A stretch of 64,000 bases of DNA from Tistrella mobilis. Its GTDB lineage: Bacteria > Pseudomonadota > Alphaproteobacteria > Tistrellales > Tistrellaceae. Position 1 is the first letter of the stretch; every line of letters begins with the position of its first letter. The DNA lies in assembly GCF_039634785.1 (NCBI RefSeq), contig NZ_JBBIAB010000007.1, positions 248,001 through 312,000 of the forward strand, given 5' to 3'. The notes below the pieces were generated by a model. It was given only the letters and a program-made list of their open reading frames with translations. It was not told where the DNA came from and did no database searches. This document shows, piece after piece, positions 18,069 through 26,022 of this stretch. The position numbers and the translations under genes were made by a program.

Positions 18069-19514
18069 TCACCGGCGGCGCCGGCCGGTCTCTTCCGCAC
18101 GGGGCAGCGTCACCCGGGCAGCGAGACCGCCCAGTTCCTCGCTCGCGGTCAGTGCGAGCGTGCCGCCATAGATCTCGACCACATCCGAGACGATGGACAG
18201 GCCGAGCCCCGATCCGGGCACCCGCTCGTCCAGCCGCCGGCCGCGCTGCAGGGCCGCCCGGGCCTGATCGGGGGTCAGGCCCGGGCCGTCATCCTCGATC
18301 AGGATCAGGAGCATGTCGCCGCCGGCTGCCGCACCGCTCACCCGGACGCGGCCGGCGGCCCATTTGCAGGCATTCTCCATCAGATTGCCCAGGATCTCTT
18401 CCAGATCCTGACGCTCGCCGCGGAAGTCGAGCTCGCCACGAGGCTCGAGATCCGGGGCCAGATCGACGGCGATGGAAAGCGGCGGGTCGCGGCGGGCGAA
18501 CATCCGCTCCAGACTGCGGGCAATGTCGGCGGCAACCGGCGCGACCGGCGTCCGGGCCCCGATCACCGCGGCATTGGCGGCGGCAGAGGCGCGGGTCAAA
18601 TGACGCTCGACGATCAGCCGCATGGCGTCGATCTGCCGGCGGGCAACCTCGCGCCGGTCCTCGGGCAGATCGGCGATGTCGGCCGCGAGCAGGGTCAGCG
18701 GGGTCTTGAGCCCGTGGGCGAGATTGCCGGCCTGGGCGCGGGCCCGGCGTACCACCTCGGCATCATGGTCGAGCACGCCGTTCATCGCCCGGACCAGCGG
18801 CAGCACCTCGCGCGGGCGCTGTTCATCGAGCCGGGCCGCCCGGCCGGCGCGGATCGCATCCAGATCGCCCGAGAGCCGCCGGAGTGGCGCCAGCCCCCAG
18901 CGCAGCTGAACCAGCGTCAGCAGCGTCGCCACCAGCACCAGCCCGCCCAGCATCAGGATCAGCAAGCGGTCGAAACGCCGGGTCTCCAGCCCGATTTCGG
19001 CCGCATCGGCCGCCACCGCCACCACCAGCGGACCGTCATGATCGGGGAGCGTGATGGTGCGGGCGACCAGACGCAGCGGCACGCCTTCGGTCGGCCCGTC
19101 GACGATCTGACGGACGGCGGCCGGGCCGGAGCCCGGGGTGCCGAAGACATCCAGCGTCTGATCCCAGAGCGAGCGCGAGGCGAGCACGACCTCGTCGGTC
19201 ATGCCTTCCTGGCCGACCTCTTCCACCTGCCAGTACCAGCCCGAAAAGATCTGGTCGAAGCGCGGGTCGCCGAGTCCGCGATCGAGGCCGATGGCGCCGT
19301 TGCGCCCCACCCTGAGTGCGGCGACCAGCGCCCGGTGCAAGGCTTCGAGCCGCTGATCGAACGCCGCCTCGACCGAGCGATGGAAGGCATGGGAGAGCGC
19401 GAACCCGCCGGCGGTGACGGCGATCAGGGTGGAAACCAGGGCCGCCGCGGCCAGGCGGAGCGCGATCGACCCCGCACGGCGGGGCGGGGGTGCGGAGGCG
19501 GGATCCTCGCTCAA
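18069..19514 (-). CDS. Sensor histidine kinase, PhoQ/FeuQ-like
   Basis: A 481-residue membrane kinase: transmembrane helix near 15-45, a periplasmic domain (about 46-180), a second helix near 185-210, HAMP-like linker, H-box GNLAHGLKTPLTLL, N-box NLMENACKWA, and EDDGPGL and GSGLGLSIV ATP motifs. The start is a TTG overlapping the response-regulator stop (TTGA), with GGAGG ten bases upstream. The HGLKTPL form of the H-box, the PepSY protein and the gene order resemble PhoPQ/FeuPQ-type systems of alphaproteobacteria. The signal is unknown. Confidence 0.92.
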   Translation of the reverse strand: MSEDPASAPPPRRAGSIALRLAAAALVSTLIAVTAGGFALSHAFHRSVEAAFDQRLEALHRALVAALRVGRNGAIGLDRGLGDPRFDQIFSGWYWQVEEVGQEGMTDEVVLASRSLWDQTLDVFGTPGSGPAAVRQIVDGPTEGVPLRLVARTITLPDHDGPLVVAVAADAAEIGLETRRFDRLLILMLGGLVLVATLLTLVQLRWGLAPLRRLSGDLDAIRAGRAARLDEQRPREVLPLVRAMNGVLDHDAEVVRRARAQAGNLAHGLKTPLTLLAADIADLPEDRREVARRQIDAMRLIVERHLTRASAAANAAVIGARTPVAPVAADIARSLERMFARRDPPLSIAVDLAPDLEPRGELDFRGERQDLEEILGNLMENACKWAAGRVRVSGAAAGGDMLLILIEDDGPGLTPDQARAALQRGRRLDERVPGSGLGLSIVSDVVEIYGGTLALTASEELGGLAARVTLPRAEETGRRRR

Positions 19515-20176
19515 CTGGCGCCCGCCTCCAGCACCCAGCCGCGGCCGCGCACGGTGCGGATCAGCGGCCGGTCGAGCTTGCGGCGGATGCGGGCGAGCAG
19601 CACGTCGACGACGTTGGAATCCGGATCGGCATCGCGTTCATAGACATGCTCGACGATTTCGCTCCGGCCGACCACCCGGCCCTGATTGTGCATCAGATAG
19701 GCCAGCAGCCGGTATTCCTGGGCGGTGAGATCGAGCCCGGCGCCGTCGATCCGGAAACGGCCGGCGCGGGTGTCGAGCACCAGCGATCCGCAGCGCAGAT
19801 CCGCCGCCGCATGGCCCGAAGCCCGGCGGATCAGGGCATGAAGGCGCAGCACCACCTCGCCCATTTCGAAAGGCTTGGTCATATAGTCGTCGGCACCGGC
19901 ATGGAAGCCGGCCTGTTTTTCCGACCAGCGGCCGCGCGCCGTCAGGATCAGCACCGGCATGTCCAGCCCGTCCTCGCGCCAGCGCTGCAGCACGCTGACC
20001 CCGTTCATGCCCGGCAGGCCCAGATCCAGCACCACCGCATCATAGGTTTCGGTCTGGCCCAGATATTCGGCGAGCGTCCCATCGGCGGCGATGTCGACCG
20101 TGAACCCCGCCTCGACCAGCACCTTCTTCAGCCGGTCGGCAAGCTCGGCATCGTCTTCGGCGAGCAGAATTCTCAT
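19511..20176 (-). CDS. OmpR-family response regulator
   Basis: A 221-residue regulator: receiver domain with acidic AEDDAE, phospho-acceptor Asp in VVLDLGLPGMNG, and DDYMTKPF; then an OmpR-type winged helix (RLLAYLMHNQGRVVGRSEI, VLLARIRRKLD, RGRGWVL). Its ATG overlaps the PepSY-protein stop as ATGA and its stop overlaps the kinase start, making a translationally coupled trio. It probably controls its own operon and the divergent OB-fold/PepSY gene through repeats at 20574-20601. Confidence 0.95.
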   Translation of the reverse strand: MRILLAEDDAELADRLKKVLVEAGFTVDIAADGTLAEYLGQTETYDAVVLDLGLPGMNGVSVLQRWREDGLDMPVLILTARGRWSEKQAGFHAGADDYMTKPFEMGEVVLRLHALIRRASGHAAADLRCGSLVLDTRAGRFRIDGAGLDLTAQEYRLLAYLMHNQGRVVGRSEIVEHVYERDADPDSNVVDVLLARIRRKLDRPLIRTVRGRGWVLEAGAS

Positions 20177-20550
20177 CGGATCCTCGCAGCCTCGATCCCC
20201 CGGCCGGCGACTTCCAGAAAGGCGCCATCCGAGGCCCGGAAGCGGAATTTCAGCACGGTTCCGGCCTCGGTCAACAGGTCGACGACATAGATCATGTCGT
20301 CGTCGTCATCGTCGTCGCGTTCGAGTTCCGCCTCGATCACCCGGCCGCGATAGCGCTCGCCGATCCAGGCGACGATGCGAGAGAGCGGCACCACCCGGCC
20401 TTCGCGCACGGCTTCGCGCAGCGCCCGGCGATCCCCGGGCGGATCGGCAAGGCCCGGCTGCGGGGCGAAAACGGTCAGCGCCACCGGCACGGCAAGGGCC
20501 AGGGCGGTCGAGATGCGGCACAGGTGGCGGTGGAGACGGATTACGCGCAT
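20173..20550 (-). CDS. Periplasmic PepSY-domain protein with poly-Asp loop
   Basis: A 125-residue exported protein (signal peptide to about residue 35) with a PepSY fold ending in YVVDLLTEAGTVLKFRFR and EVAGRGIEAARIR. A run of seven aspartates lies at about residues 79-85, just before the conserved MIYVVDLL strand. It is the first gene of the operon with the two-component system. Proteins like this commonly sit beside PhoPQ-like pairs; a role in presenting a cation or modulating the sensor is inferred. Confidence 0.85.
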   Translation of the reverse strand: MRVIRLHRHLCRISTALALAVPVALTVFAPQPGLADPPGDRRALREAVREGRVVPLSRIVAWIGERYRGRVIEAELERDDDDDDDMIYVVDLLTEAGTVLKFRFRASDGAFLEVAGRGIEAARIR

Positions 20551-20573
20551 GCGCGTGATCCTGCCCGATCTTC

Positions 20574-20601
20574 CATGAACGGTACATGAACGGATCGTTC
20601 A
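20574..20601. promoter_or_regulatory. Phased repeats CATGAACGG (11-base period) plus palindrome, candidate response-regulator box
   Basis: Two exact nine-base repeats start at 20574 and 20585, one helical turn apart, as expected for tandem OmpR-family binding. The second repeat is also half of a perfect palindrome TGAACG-GAT-CGTTCA at 20587-20601. It lies between the operon and the divergent exported protein. Binding is inferred. Confidence 0.5.
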
Positions 20602-20684
20602 GTTTCCGGCGAGGGCCGGGCTGCCATGATGGCTTCATCGAGACGCGCCGGACACGGCGTGTGGAGACGCAGAGGAGTGACGAC

Positions 20685-21530
20685 ATGACCGCCAGGACGA
20701 CGCGACGCCGCCCGATCGCCGCAGCCACCTTCGGGGCCGCGGCACTGGGGCTGATCGCGGCCACCCTGCCCGCCGCACCGGCCCGGGCGCTCGACACGCC
20801 GATCGGCCAGCTGGATCTCTATCGCGAGATCACCATCGCGGGCACCGTCACCGGTGTCTGGGGCAACGACTTCGTGCTCGAGGATCCGAGCGGCAAGGTG
20901 CTGGTCCATGCCGGCCCCCACTGGTACCACGATGTCGGCGTGAAGGAAGGCGACCGGCTGACGGTCACCGGCCGCATCGCCGGCCCGAATTTCGACGCCA
21001 CCACCATCACCTGGGATGACGGCCGCAGCTTCACCGTCCGCCCCGCCGACGGCCCGCCGCCCTGGGGCGGGAAGGAGCGGGAGCGGGGCGATCGCGACCG
21101 GGGCCCGCGCCACGACCGGCCCCATGACGGCCCCGGCCCGCGCCCGGCCGCCGAGCTGGATCTGCGGGTGCTGGGCGAACGGCTGGCGGCGGGCGGCTAT
21201 ACCCGGATCACCGATGTCGATCTCGACCGTCGCCACATTTCGGCCGAGGCCGTCTCTCGCGACGGGCTGCAGGTGGAACTGCATATCGATCCGCGCAGCT
21301 ACGAGGTCATCCGCGAGCGTCGTGACGACGGTGACCGCCGCCCCGACATCGCGCTGGATCTGCCGGCCCTTGCCCGGATGCTCAGCGACCGGGGCTACGC
21401 GACCATCACCGATGTCAGCATCGATGACGGGCTGATCGAGGTCGATGCCGTCGCCCGTGGCAATGAGCGCGTCGAGCTTGAGATCGACCCCCAAACCCTG
21501 AACATCCTGCGCGAGCGCCGCGACGACTGA
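20685..21530 (+). CDS. Exported OB-fold plus PepSY-like repeat protein
   Basis: A 281-residue secreted protein: signal peptide to about residue 35 (APARA-LD), an OB-fold segment (about 40-125, ITIAGTVTGVWGNDFVLEDPSG), a charged Arg/Asp/His/Pro linker (about 130-155), then two homologous PepSY-like modules (RRHISAEAVSRDGLQVELHI and the later LIEVDAVARGNERVELEI). The start at 20685 follows GAGGAG. It diverges from the two-component operon and likely belongs to its regulon. The OB fold resembles stress proteins of the YgiW type; molecular function unknown. Confidence 0.82.
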   Translation: MTARTTRRRPIAAATFGAAALGLIAATLPAAPARALDTPIGQLDLYREITIAGTVTGVWGNDFVLEDPSGKVLVHAGPHWYHDVGVKEGDRLTVTGRIAGPNFDATTITWDDGRSFTVRPADGPPPWGGKERERGDRDRGPRHDRPHDGPGPRPAAELDLRVLGERLAAGGYTRITDVDLDRRHISAEAVSRDGLQVELHIDPRSYEVIRERRDDGDRRPDIALDLPALARMLSDRGYATITDVSIDDGLIEVDAVARGNERVELEIDPQTLNILRERRDD

Positions 21531-21585
21531 TCCGGCGCCCGCAGGCCCCTGCCCCCAGCCAGCCCCTGCCTAAGGAGGCAATCCC

Positions 21586-21987
21586 ATGTCGGACCCACAC
21601 CCTGCCCGTCCGGCATCCCGCCGGCGCCGCCCGGCTGCCGTCGCGATCACCATCGCGGCGGCGGCCCTGCTGCTCGGCGCCTGCGTCCCCCATGAAAGAC
21701 GCAGCTGGGGATATGGCGACCCGCCGCCGCGGGTCTATCATGCACCCCGCTATGGCTATGCCCCGCCGCCACCGCCGCGGGTGATCTATGTGCCCCGGCC
21801 GCCGGTGCGGGTGGTGACGCCGCCGCCGCATCACGGGCCACGGCCAGGGGAGTATCATCACCGCCCCCGGGACCGGGACGACCGCGGCCGCGGCCGCGGC
21901 GATGGTCGCTGGGATGACGACCGGCCCCACCACCGGGATCGTGACCGGGACAGGGATCGCGACGGCTGGGGCCGGGGCCGGTCCTGA
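21586..21987 (+). CDS. Proline- and Arg/Asp-rich lipoprotein
   Basis: A 133-residue protein preceded by a strong AAGGAGG site. The lipobox LLGAC predicts acylation at Cys32. The mature part is low-complexity: a Pro-rich region (YAPPPPPRVIYVPRPP) followed by a C-terminal tail of alternating Arg, Asp and His. It is on the same strand as the OB-fold/PepSY protein. Such tails may bind polyanions or metals, but no function is known. Confidence 0.72.
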   Translation: MSDPHPARPASRRRRPAAVAITIAAAALLLGACVPHERRSWGYGDPPPRVYHAPRYGYAPPPPPRVIYVPRPPVRVVTPPPHHGPRPGEYHHRPRDRDDRGRGRGDGRWDDDRPHHRDRDRDRDRDGWGRGRS

Positions 21988-21993
21988 CCGGCC

Positions 21994-23226
21994 TCAGCCG
22001 GCCGTGCCGCCGGCAACCAGGGGGCACCCACCCTGGTCGAGCGGCCGGAAGGCCTGATCGCCCGGCACCGTGCGGATCAGCTTCAGATAGTCCCAGGGAC
22101 GGGTGGATTCGCCCGGCGCCTTCACCTCCAGCACATAAAGATCATGGACCATGCGGCCGTCGGGCCGGATATGACCGTTCTTCGCGAACATGTCGTTCAC
22201 GGGCGTCGCGCGCATCTGCGCGTTCACCGCATCGGTCGCATCGGTGCCGGCATCCGTCACCGCCTGAAGATAGTGGCGGACCGCCGAATAGGTGCCGGCC
22301 TGGCCCATGGTCGGCATGGCGCCGTGGCGGGCGAAGAACCGCTCCGACCAGGCGCGGGTCTCGTCGTTCAGATCCCAATAAAAGGCCTGGGTCATGATCA
22401 GGCCCTGGGCGGTCTCCAGCCCGATCGCATGGATGTCGGTGATGTGGAGATAGAGCCCGGCGAGCCTGAGGCCCGATGCAGCCAGGCCGAATTCCGCCGC
22501 CTGCTTGATTGCGTTCACCGAATCGGCACCTGCATTGGCAAGGCCGATCATCCGCGCCCCCGACCCCTGCGCCTGAAGCAGGAAGGACGAGAAATCCGAG
22601 GTTCCCTGCGGATGGCGCACACCGCCCAGCACCTTGCCGCCGGCAGCCTCGACGGCAGCTTTCGTGTCGCGCTCCAGCGCGTGGCCGAAGGCGTAATCGG
22701 CGGTGAGGAAATACCACGGACCCTGATCCGCCAGCGGCAGGCCGGTACCGACCGCAAGGCCGTAGGTGTCATAGGTCCAGTGGATGCCGGTGGGCGCGCA
22801 GGCCTTGCCGGTGAAATCCGACGAGCCGCCCGTGGAGGCCAGCACCAGCCGGTTCTTCTGCCGGCCGATCTCCTGCACCGCCAGCAGAACCGACGAGGTC
22901 GGGATGTCGGCGATGACATCGACCTGTTCCTCGTCGATCCAGCGATTGACCAGGGTCACGCCGATATCGGGCTTGTTCTGATGATCGCCCGAGACGATCA
23001 CGATCGGCTTACCCAGGATCGTGCCGCCGAACTCTTCGGCCGCCATTTCAGCGGCAATCACCGAGCCGCGGCCGGCCATGTCGGCATAGATGCCGGACAT
23101 GTCGTTCAGCACACCGATCTTGATCACCCCGTCGGAGATCGCGTCATCCCCGGCGGCCATCGCCGGCACCGCCGCCACCAGCGCGGCCGCCACCGCCGCA
23201 CGCACGCCGAAATTCGCCATGAACAT
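21994..23226 (-). CDS. ABC transporter substrate-binding protein, orphan
   Basis: A 410-residue periplasmic receptor, paralogous to the one at 15209-16438: IKIGVLNDMSGIYADMAG, SGDHQNKPDIG, YAFGHAL and the C-terminal PGDQAFRPLDQGGCPLV. The signal peptide cleaves near AMAAGD. Start choice is soft; ATG 23226 gives the same length as the paralogue, and in-frame ATGs exist at 23220, 23238 and 23277. No permease genes are adjacent, so it must share a transporter encoded elsewhere or serve another role. Its promoter is AT-rich. Confidence 0.88.
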   Translation of the reverse strand: MFMANFGVRAAVAAALVAAVPAMAAGDDAISDGVIKIGVLNDMSGIYADMAGRGSVIAAEMAAEEFGGTILGKPIVIVSGDHQNKPDIGVTLVNRWIDEEQVDVIADIPTSSVLLAVQEIGRQKNRLVLASTGGSSDFTGKACAPTGIHWTYDTYGLAVGTGLPLADQGPWYFLTADYAFGHALERDTKAAVEAAGGKVLGGVRHPQGTSDFSSFLLQAQGSGARMIGLANAGADSVNAIKQAAEFGLAASGLRLAGLYLHITDIHAIGLETAQGLIMTQAFYWDLNDETRAWSERFFARHGAMPTMGQAGTYSAVRHYLQAVTDAGTDATDAVNAQMRATPVNDMFAKNGHIRPDGRMVHDLYVLEVKAPGESTRPWDYLKLIRTVPGDQAFRPLDQGGCPLVAGGTAG

Positions 23227-23280
23227 ATACCCCCGCATGCGTCCGGACCCGCTCCGGAATTCCGCAGGGCGGTTCATACG

Positions 23281-23345
23281 ATTTCACGTCAGGAGACGTC
23301 AAATCAATATTTATTTAACGATTATATAATGTAAATACAGAAACA
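23281..23345 (-). promoter_or_regulatory. AT-rich promoter region of the orphan receptor
   Basis: A sharply AT-rich block with a ten-base palindrome ATTATATAAT at 23321-23330 that supplies a TATAAT hexamer on the minus strand. Also a direct repeat of ACGTC at about 23287 and 23296. I did not find a convincing matching -35 hexamer. Confidence 0.4.
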
Positions 23346-23374
23346 GCTTCATCGTCGGCGGTGCCGGCAGGCCT

Positions 23375-23731
23375 TCACCCGCGGGCGGTATCCTCCCCAC
23401 GCTCCGATGCCGGCAGTGCCGAAATGCTGTCGGGTCCAAGCCGGCTGCCGCAGATGGGGCAGTCCATCAGCGCCAGCGCCTGTTCGATGCGCTCGGGCGT
23501 GGCGCCCTGGCGGACCATCTCGGCGCGCACCTCCGCACGGAAGGCCAGATGCCGGCGCTGTTCGGCCAGCGCGTTCTCCAGCACCGCCCCCGCCGTGCCG
23601 GTCGCCGGCTCTACCGTGAAGGCGGCTGCCGGCCGGCCGGCGGCCAGCATGGCCGCGCCCGCCGCACCGGCGCCGAGCCCTGAGAGAAAACGCCGCCGCC
23701 CCGTGGACGGCTTGTCCGAACGATCGGTCAT
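23375..23731 (-). CDS. Tat-exported small protein with CPICG motif
   Basis: A 118-residue protein with a twin-arginine signal (GRRRFLSGLGAGAAG, then an Ala-rich h-region). The mature part is helical and charged, with CPICGSRL near residue 90 that could bind metal or form a disulphide. Its ATG overlaps the stop of the upstream isocitrate-lyase-family gene as ATGA, so the pair is coupled. No family recognised. Confidence 0.7.
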   Translation of the reverse strand: MTDRSDKPSTGRRRFLSGLGAGAAGAAMLAAGRPAAAFTVEPATGTAGAVLENALAEQRRHLAFRAEVRAEMVRQGATPERIEQALALMDCPICGSRLGPDSISALPASERGEDTARG

Positions 23732-24645
23732 TCTCCGGTCTCCTGATCCGGATGGGGGCGGCTCGCGATCACCCGCGCCGCCTGGTCGAGATAGGCCTGT
23801 TCGCGCGCCCGAAGATCGGGCAGCCCGACCAGCTGGTTGAAGCCGTCGAAATCGAGCATGCGATCCGCAAAAGCCGTGGTGATGCCGTCGCGGCGCAAGG
23901 TCGCGAACAGCTCGCGCGCAGCCCTGGCGACCGCATAGGTCAGGGCCACCGGATGGGTGACCACGGCATAGCCGATCTCCTGAAGCTCGGCCGCGGTCAG
24001 CATCGGGGTCAACCCGCCCTCGATGTTGTTGGCCAGCAGCGGCGCCTGCACCGCCACACAGATCCGGCGCATCTGCTCCACCGTGCGCGGCGCTTCGACG
24101 AAGACCATGTCGGCGCCCAGCTCGCGATAAAGACAGGCGCGGTCGATCGCCGCCTCGATCCCGTCCACGGCAAGCGCATCCGTCCTGGCCATGATCACCA
24201 GATCCGGATCGCGCCGCGCATCCAGCGCCGCCTGCAGCTTGGCGACCATGTCCTCGACCGGCACCACCGCCTTGCCCGCCATGTGGCCGCAGCGCTTGGG
24301 GAAGACCTGATCCTCGATGAACAGCCCGGCGACGCCGGCCTGTTCATAGGCCCGCACCGCCCGCCGGGTGTTGGTGACATTGCCGAAACCGGTGTCGGCA
24401 TCGGCAAAGACCGGCACATCGACCGCATCGCAGATCCGGGCATAGTGGTCGGCCAGTTCACGCATGGACAGCTGCGAGGTGTCGGGCTCGCCGATCAGCG
24501 CCGCCGTCGAGGCATAGCCGCCGCAGGTGACCGCCTCGAAACCGGCCTCGGCGGCGATGCGCGCGGTCAGCGCATCCTGCACACCGGGCATTTCCAGAAT
24601 CTCCGGGGCCTCGACGAGGGCCCGGAAGCGTGAGGTGCGACGCAT
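23728..24645 (-). CDS. Isocitrate lyase/PEP mutase family enzyme
   Basis: A 305-residue TIM-barrel enzyme that cleaves or forms a C-C (or C-P) bond next to a carboxylate. DADTGFGN supplies the Mg-binding acidic residues, and the mobile gate loop reads KRCGHMAGK, as in 2-methylisocitrate and 2,3-dimethylmalate lyases; VTCGGYAS is at the barrel start. Oxaloacetate decarboxylase activity is the main alternative. The Cys in the loop argues against PEP mutase itself. No methylcitrate-cycle neighbours are seen, so the substrate stays open. Confidence 0.87.
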   Translation of the reverse strand: MRRTSRFRALVEAPEILEMPGVQDALTARIAAEAGFEAVTCGGYASTAALIGEPDTSQLSMRELADHYARICDAVDVPVFADADTGFGNVTNTRRAVRAYEQAGVAGLFIEDQVFPKRCGHMAGKAVVPVEDMVAKLQAALDARRDPDLVIMARTDALAVDGIEAAIDRACLYRELGADMVFVEAPRTVEQMRRICVAVQAPLLANNIEGGLTPMLTAAELQEIGYAVVTHPVALTYAVARAARELFATLRRDGITTAFADRMLDFDGFNQLVGLPDLRAREQAYLDQAARVIASRPHPDQETGE

Positions 24646-24747
24646 ATGGGTACCGCCAGTCGGTTCTGTTTCGATGCTCCTTCAACGGTATAGCGCAGGA
24701 GCGCCGGCCCTGCCAGCAATCAGCTTTCGGCGGTCCGCCCTCTGCCG

Positions 24748-25899
24748 TCAGATCCGGCGGAAGCGCAAGGCGTCGCGGCCAAGCTGATCGATCGAGGTGC
24801 AGCCCATCAGCTTCATGTCGCGCTCGATCTCGATCCGCATCAACTCCAGCGCCCGTTCCACCCCGGGCTGACCGGCGGCGGCCAGCGGGAAAAGATAGTA
24901 GCGGCCCAGCCCCACAGCCTTGGCTCCCAATGCCAGGGCCTTCAGCACATGGGTGCCGCGCTGGACGCCGCCATCCATCATCACGTCGATCCGGTCGCCC
25001 ACGGCATCGACGATCTCGGCCAGCTGGTCGAAGCCGGTGCGCGAGCCGTCGAGCTGACGGCCGCCATGGTTGGAGAGCACGATGCCGGTGCAGCCGATCT
25101 CCACCGCCCGCTTCGCATCCTCGACCGACATGATGCCCTTCAGGCAGAACTGCCCGCCCCAGTCCCGAACCATGGCGGCGACATCGTCCCAGGTCATCGA
25201 GGGGTCGAGCATCTCGGTGAAATAGCGGCTGATCGACATGGTGCCGCCACCCATGTCGACATGGGCATCCAGCTGGGGCAGGCGGAAGCGTTCATGGGTG
25301 AAATGTTCGATCGCCCAGCGCGGCTTGATCGCAAACTGCGTGATCCCGGCCAGGTTCAGCCGGAAAGGAATGGCGAAGCCGGTGCGCTTGTCGCGTTCGC
25401 GATTGCCGCCGGTGATGCTGTCGACCGTCAGCATCATCACCTGAACGCCGGCATCGCGGGCCCGCTCCATCATCGCCCGGTTCAGGCCGCGATCCTTGTG
25501 GAAATAGAACTGATAGACCTGCGGGCCGTTTGAGATCCGCCGCGCCTCTTCCAGGCTGACGGTGCCGAGCGACGAGACGCCGAACATGGTGCCGAACTTC
25601 CCCGCCGCGGCGGCCACCGCCCGCTCCCCCTGGTGGTGGAACAGCCGCTGCAAAGCGGTGGGCGAGCAGTAGACCGGCATCGCCAGCTTCTGGCCCATCA
25701 CCGTCACCGACATGTCGACCGCACCCACGCCGCGCAGCACCCGCGGCACCAGGTCGCAGTCGTCGAAGGCGGCGGTGTTGCGGCGCAGCGTCACCTCGTC
25801 ATCGGCGGCGCCGTCGATATAGTCGAAGATCGGCCCCGGCAGGCGACGGCGGGCCATGCGGCGGAAATCGTGGAAATTATGGCAGTCGGCAAGGCGCAT
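24748..25899 (-). CDS. lldD: FMN-dependent alpha-hydroxy acid dehydrogenase (L-lactate dehydrogenase type)
   Basis: A 383-residue TIM-barrel flavoenzyme oxidising an alpha-hydroxy acid, probably L-lactate, to the keto acid. Conserved pieces are FDYIDGAADDE near the start, the FMN-binding YQFYFHKD, and the catalytic LSNHGGRQLDG (His base and Arg carboxylate binder), then DGGVQRGTHVLKALALGA. GGAGA lies just before ATG 25899; the longer open frame upstream is antisense to the regulator. It diverges from a GntR regulator across a perfect operator, as in lld systems. Mandelate or glycolate could also be the substrate. Confidence 0.9.
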   Translation of the reverse strand: MRLADCHNFHDFRRMARRRLPGPIFDYIDGAADDEVTLRRNTAAFDDCDLVPRVLRGVGAVDMSVTVMGQKLAMPVYCSPTALQRLFHHQGERAVAAAAGKFGTMFGVSSLGTVSLEEARRISNGPQVYQFYFHKDRGLNRAMMERARDAGVQVMMLTVDSITGGNRERDKRTGFAIPFRLNLAGITQFAIKPRWAIEHFTHERFRLPQLDAHVDMGGGTMSISRYFTEMLDPSMTWDDVAAMVRDWGGQFCLKGIMSVEDAKRAVEIGCTGIVLSNHGGRQLDGSRTGFDQLAEIVDAVGDRIDVMMDGGVQRGTHVLKALALGAKAVGLGRYYLFPLAAAGQPGVERALELMRIEIERDMKLMGCTSIDQLGRDALRFRRI

Positions 25900-25960
25900 C
25901 ACGCTCTCCGGGGGATGACGGCCGGGCCTGCCGGTCGTATAAGAGAACCAGAACCGACAT

Positions 25961-25983
25961 CTTGGTAAACTCATTTTACCAAG
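25961..25983. promoter_or_regulatory. Perfect inverted repeat CTTGGTAAA-N5-TTTACCAAG, likely GntR operator
   Basis: Nine-base arms separated by CTCAT, located midway between the lactate dehydrogenase-like gene and the divergent GntR/FCD regulator. It contains the TGGT...ACCA core typical of FadR-subfamily sites. Confidence 0.7.
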
Positions 25984-26022
25984 AACGCAATGACAAGAGC
26001 CATGCGCAACAGGACGGACGTG

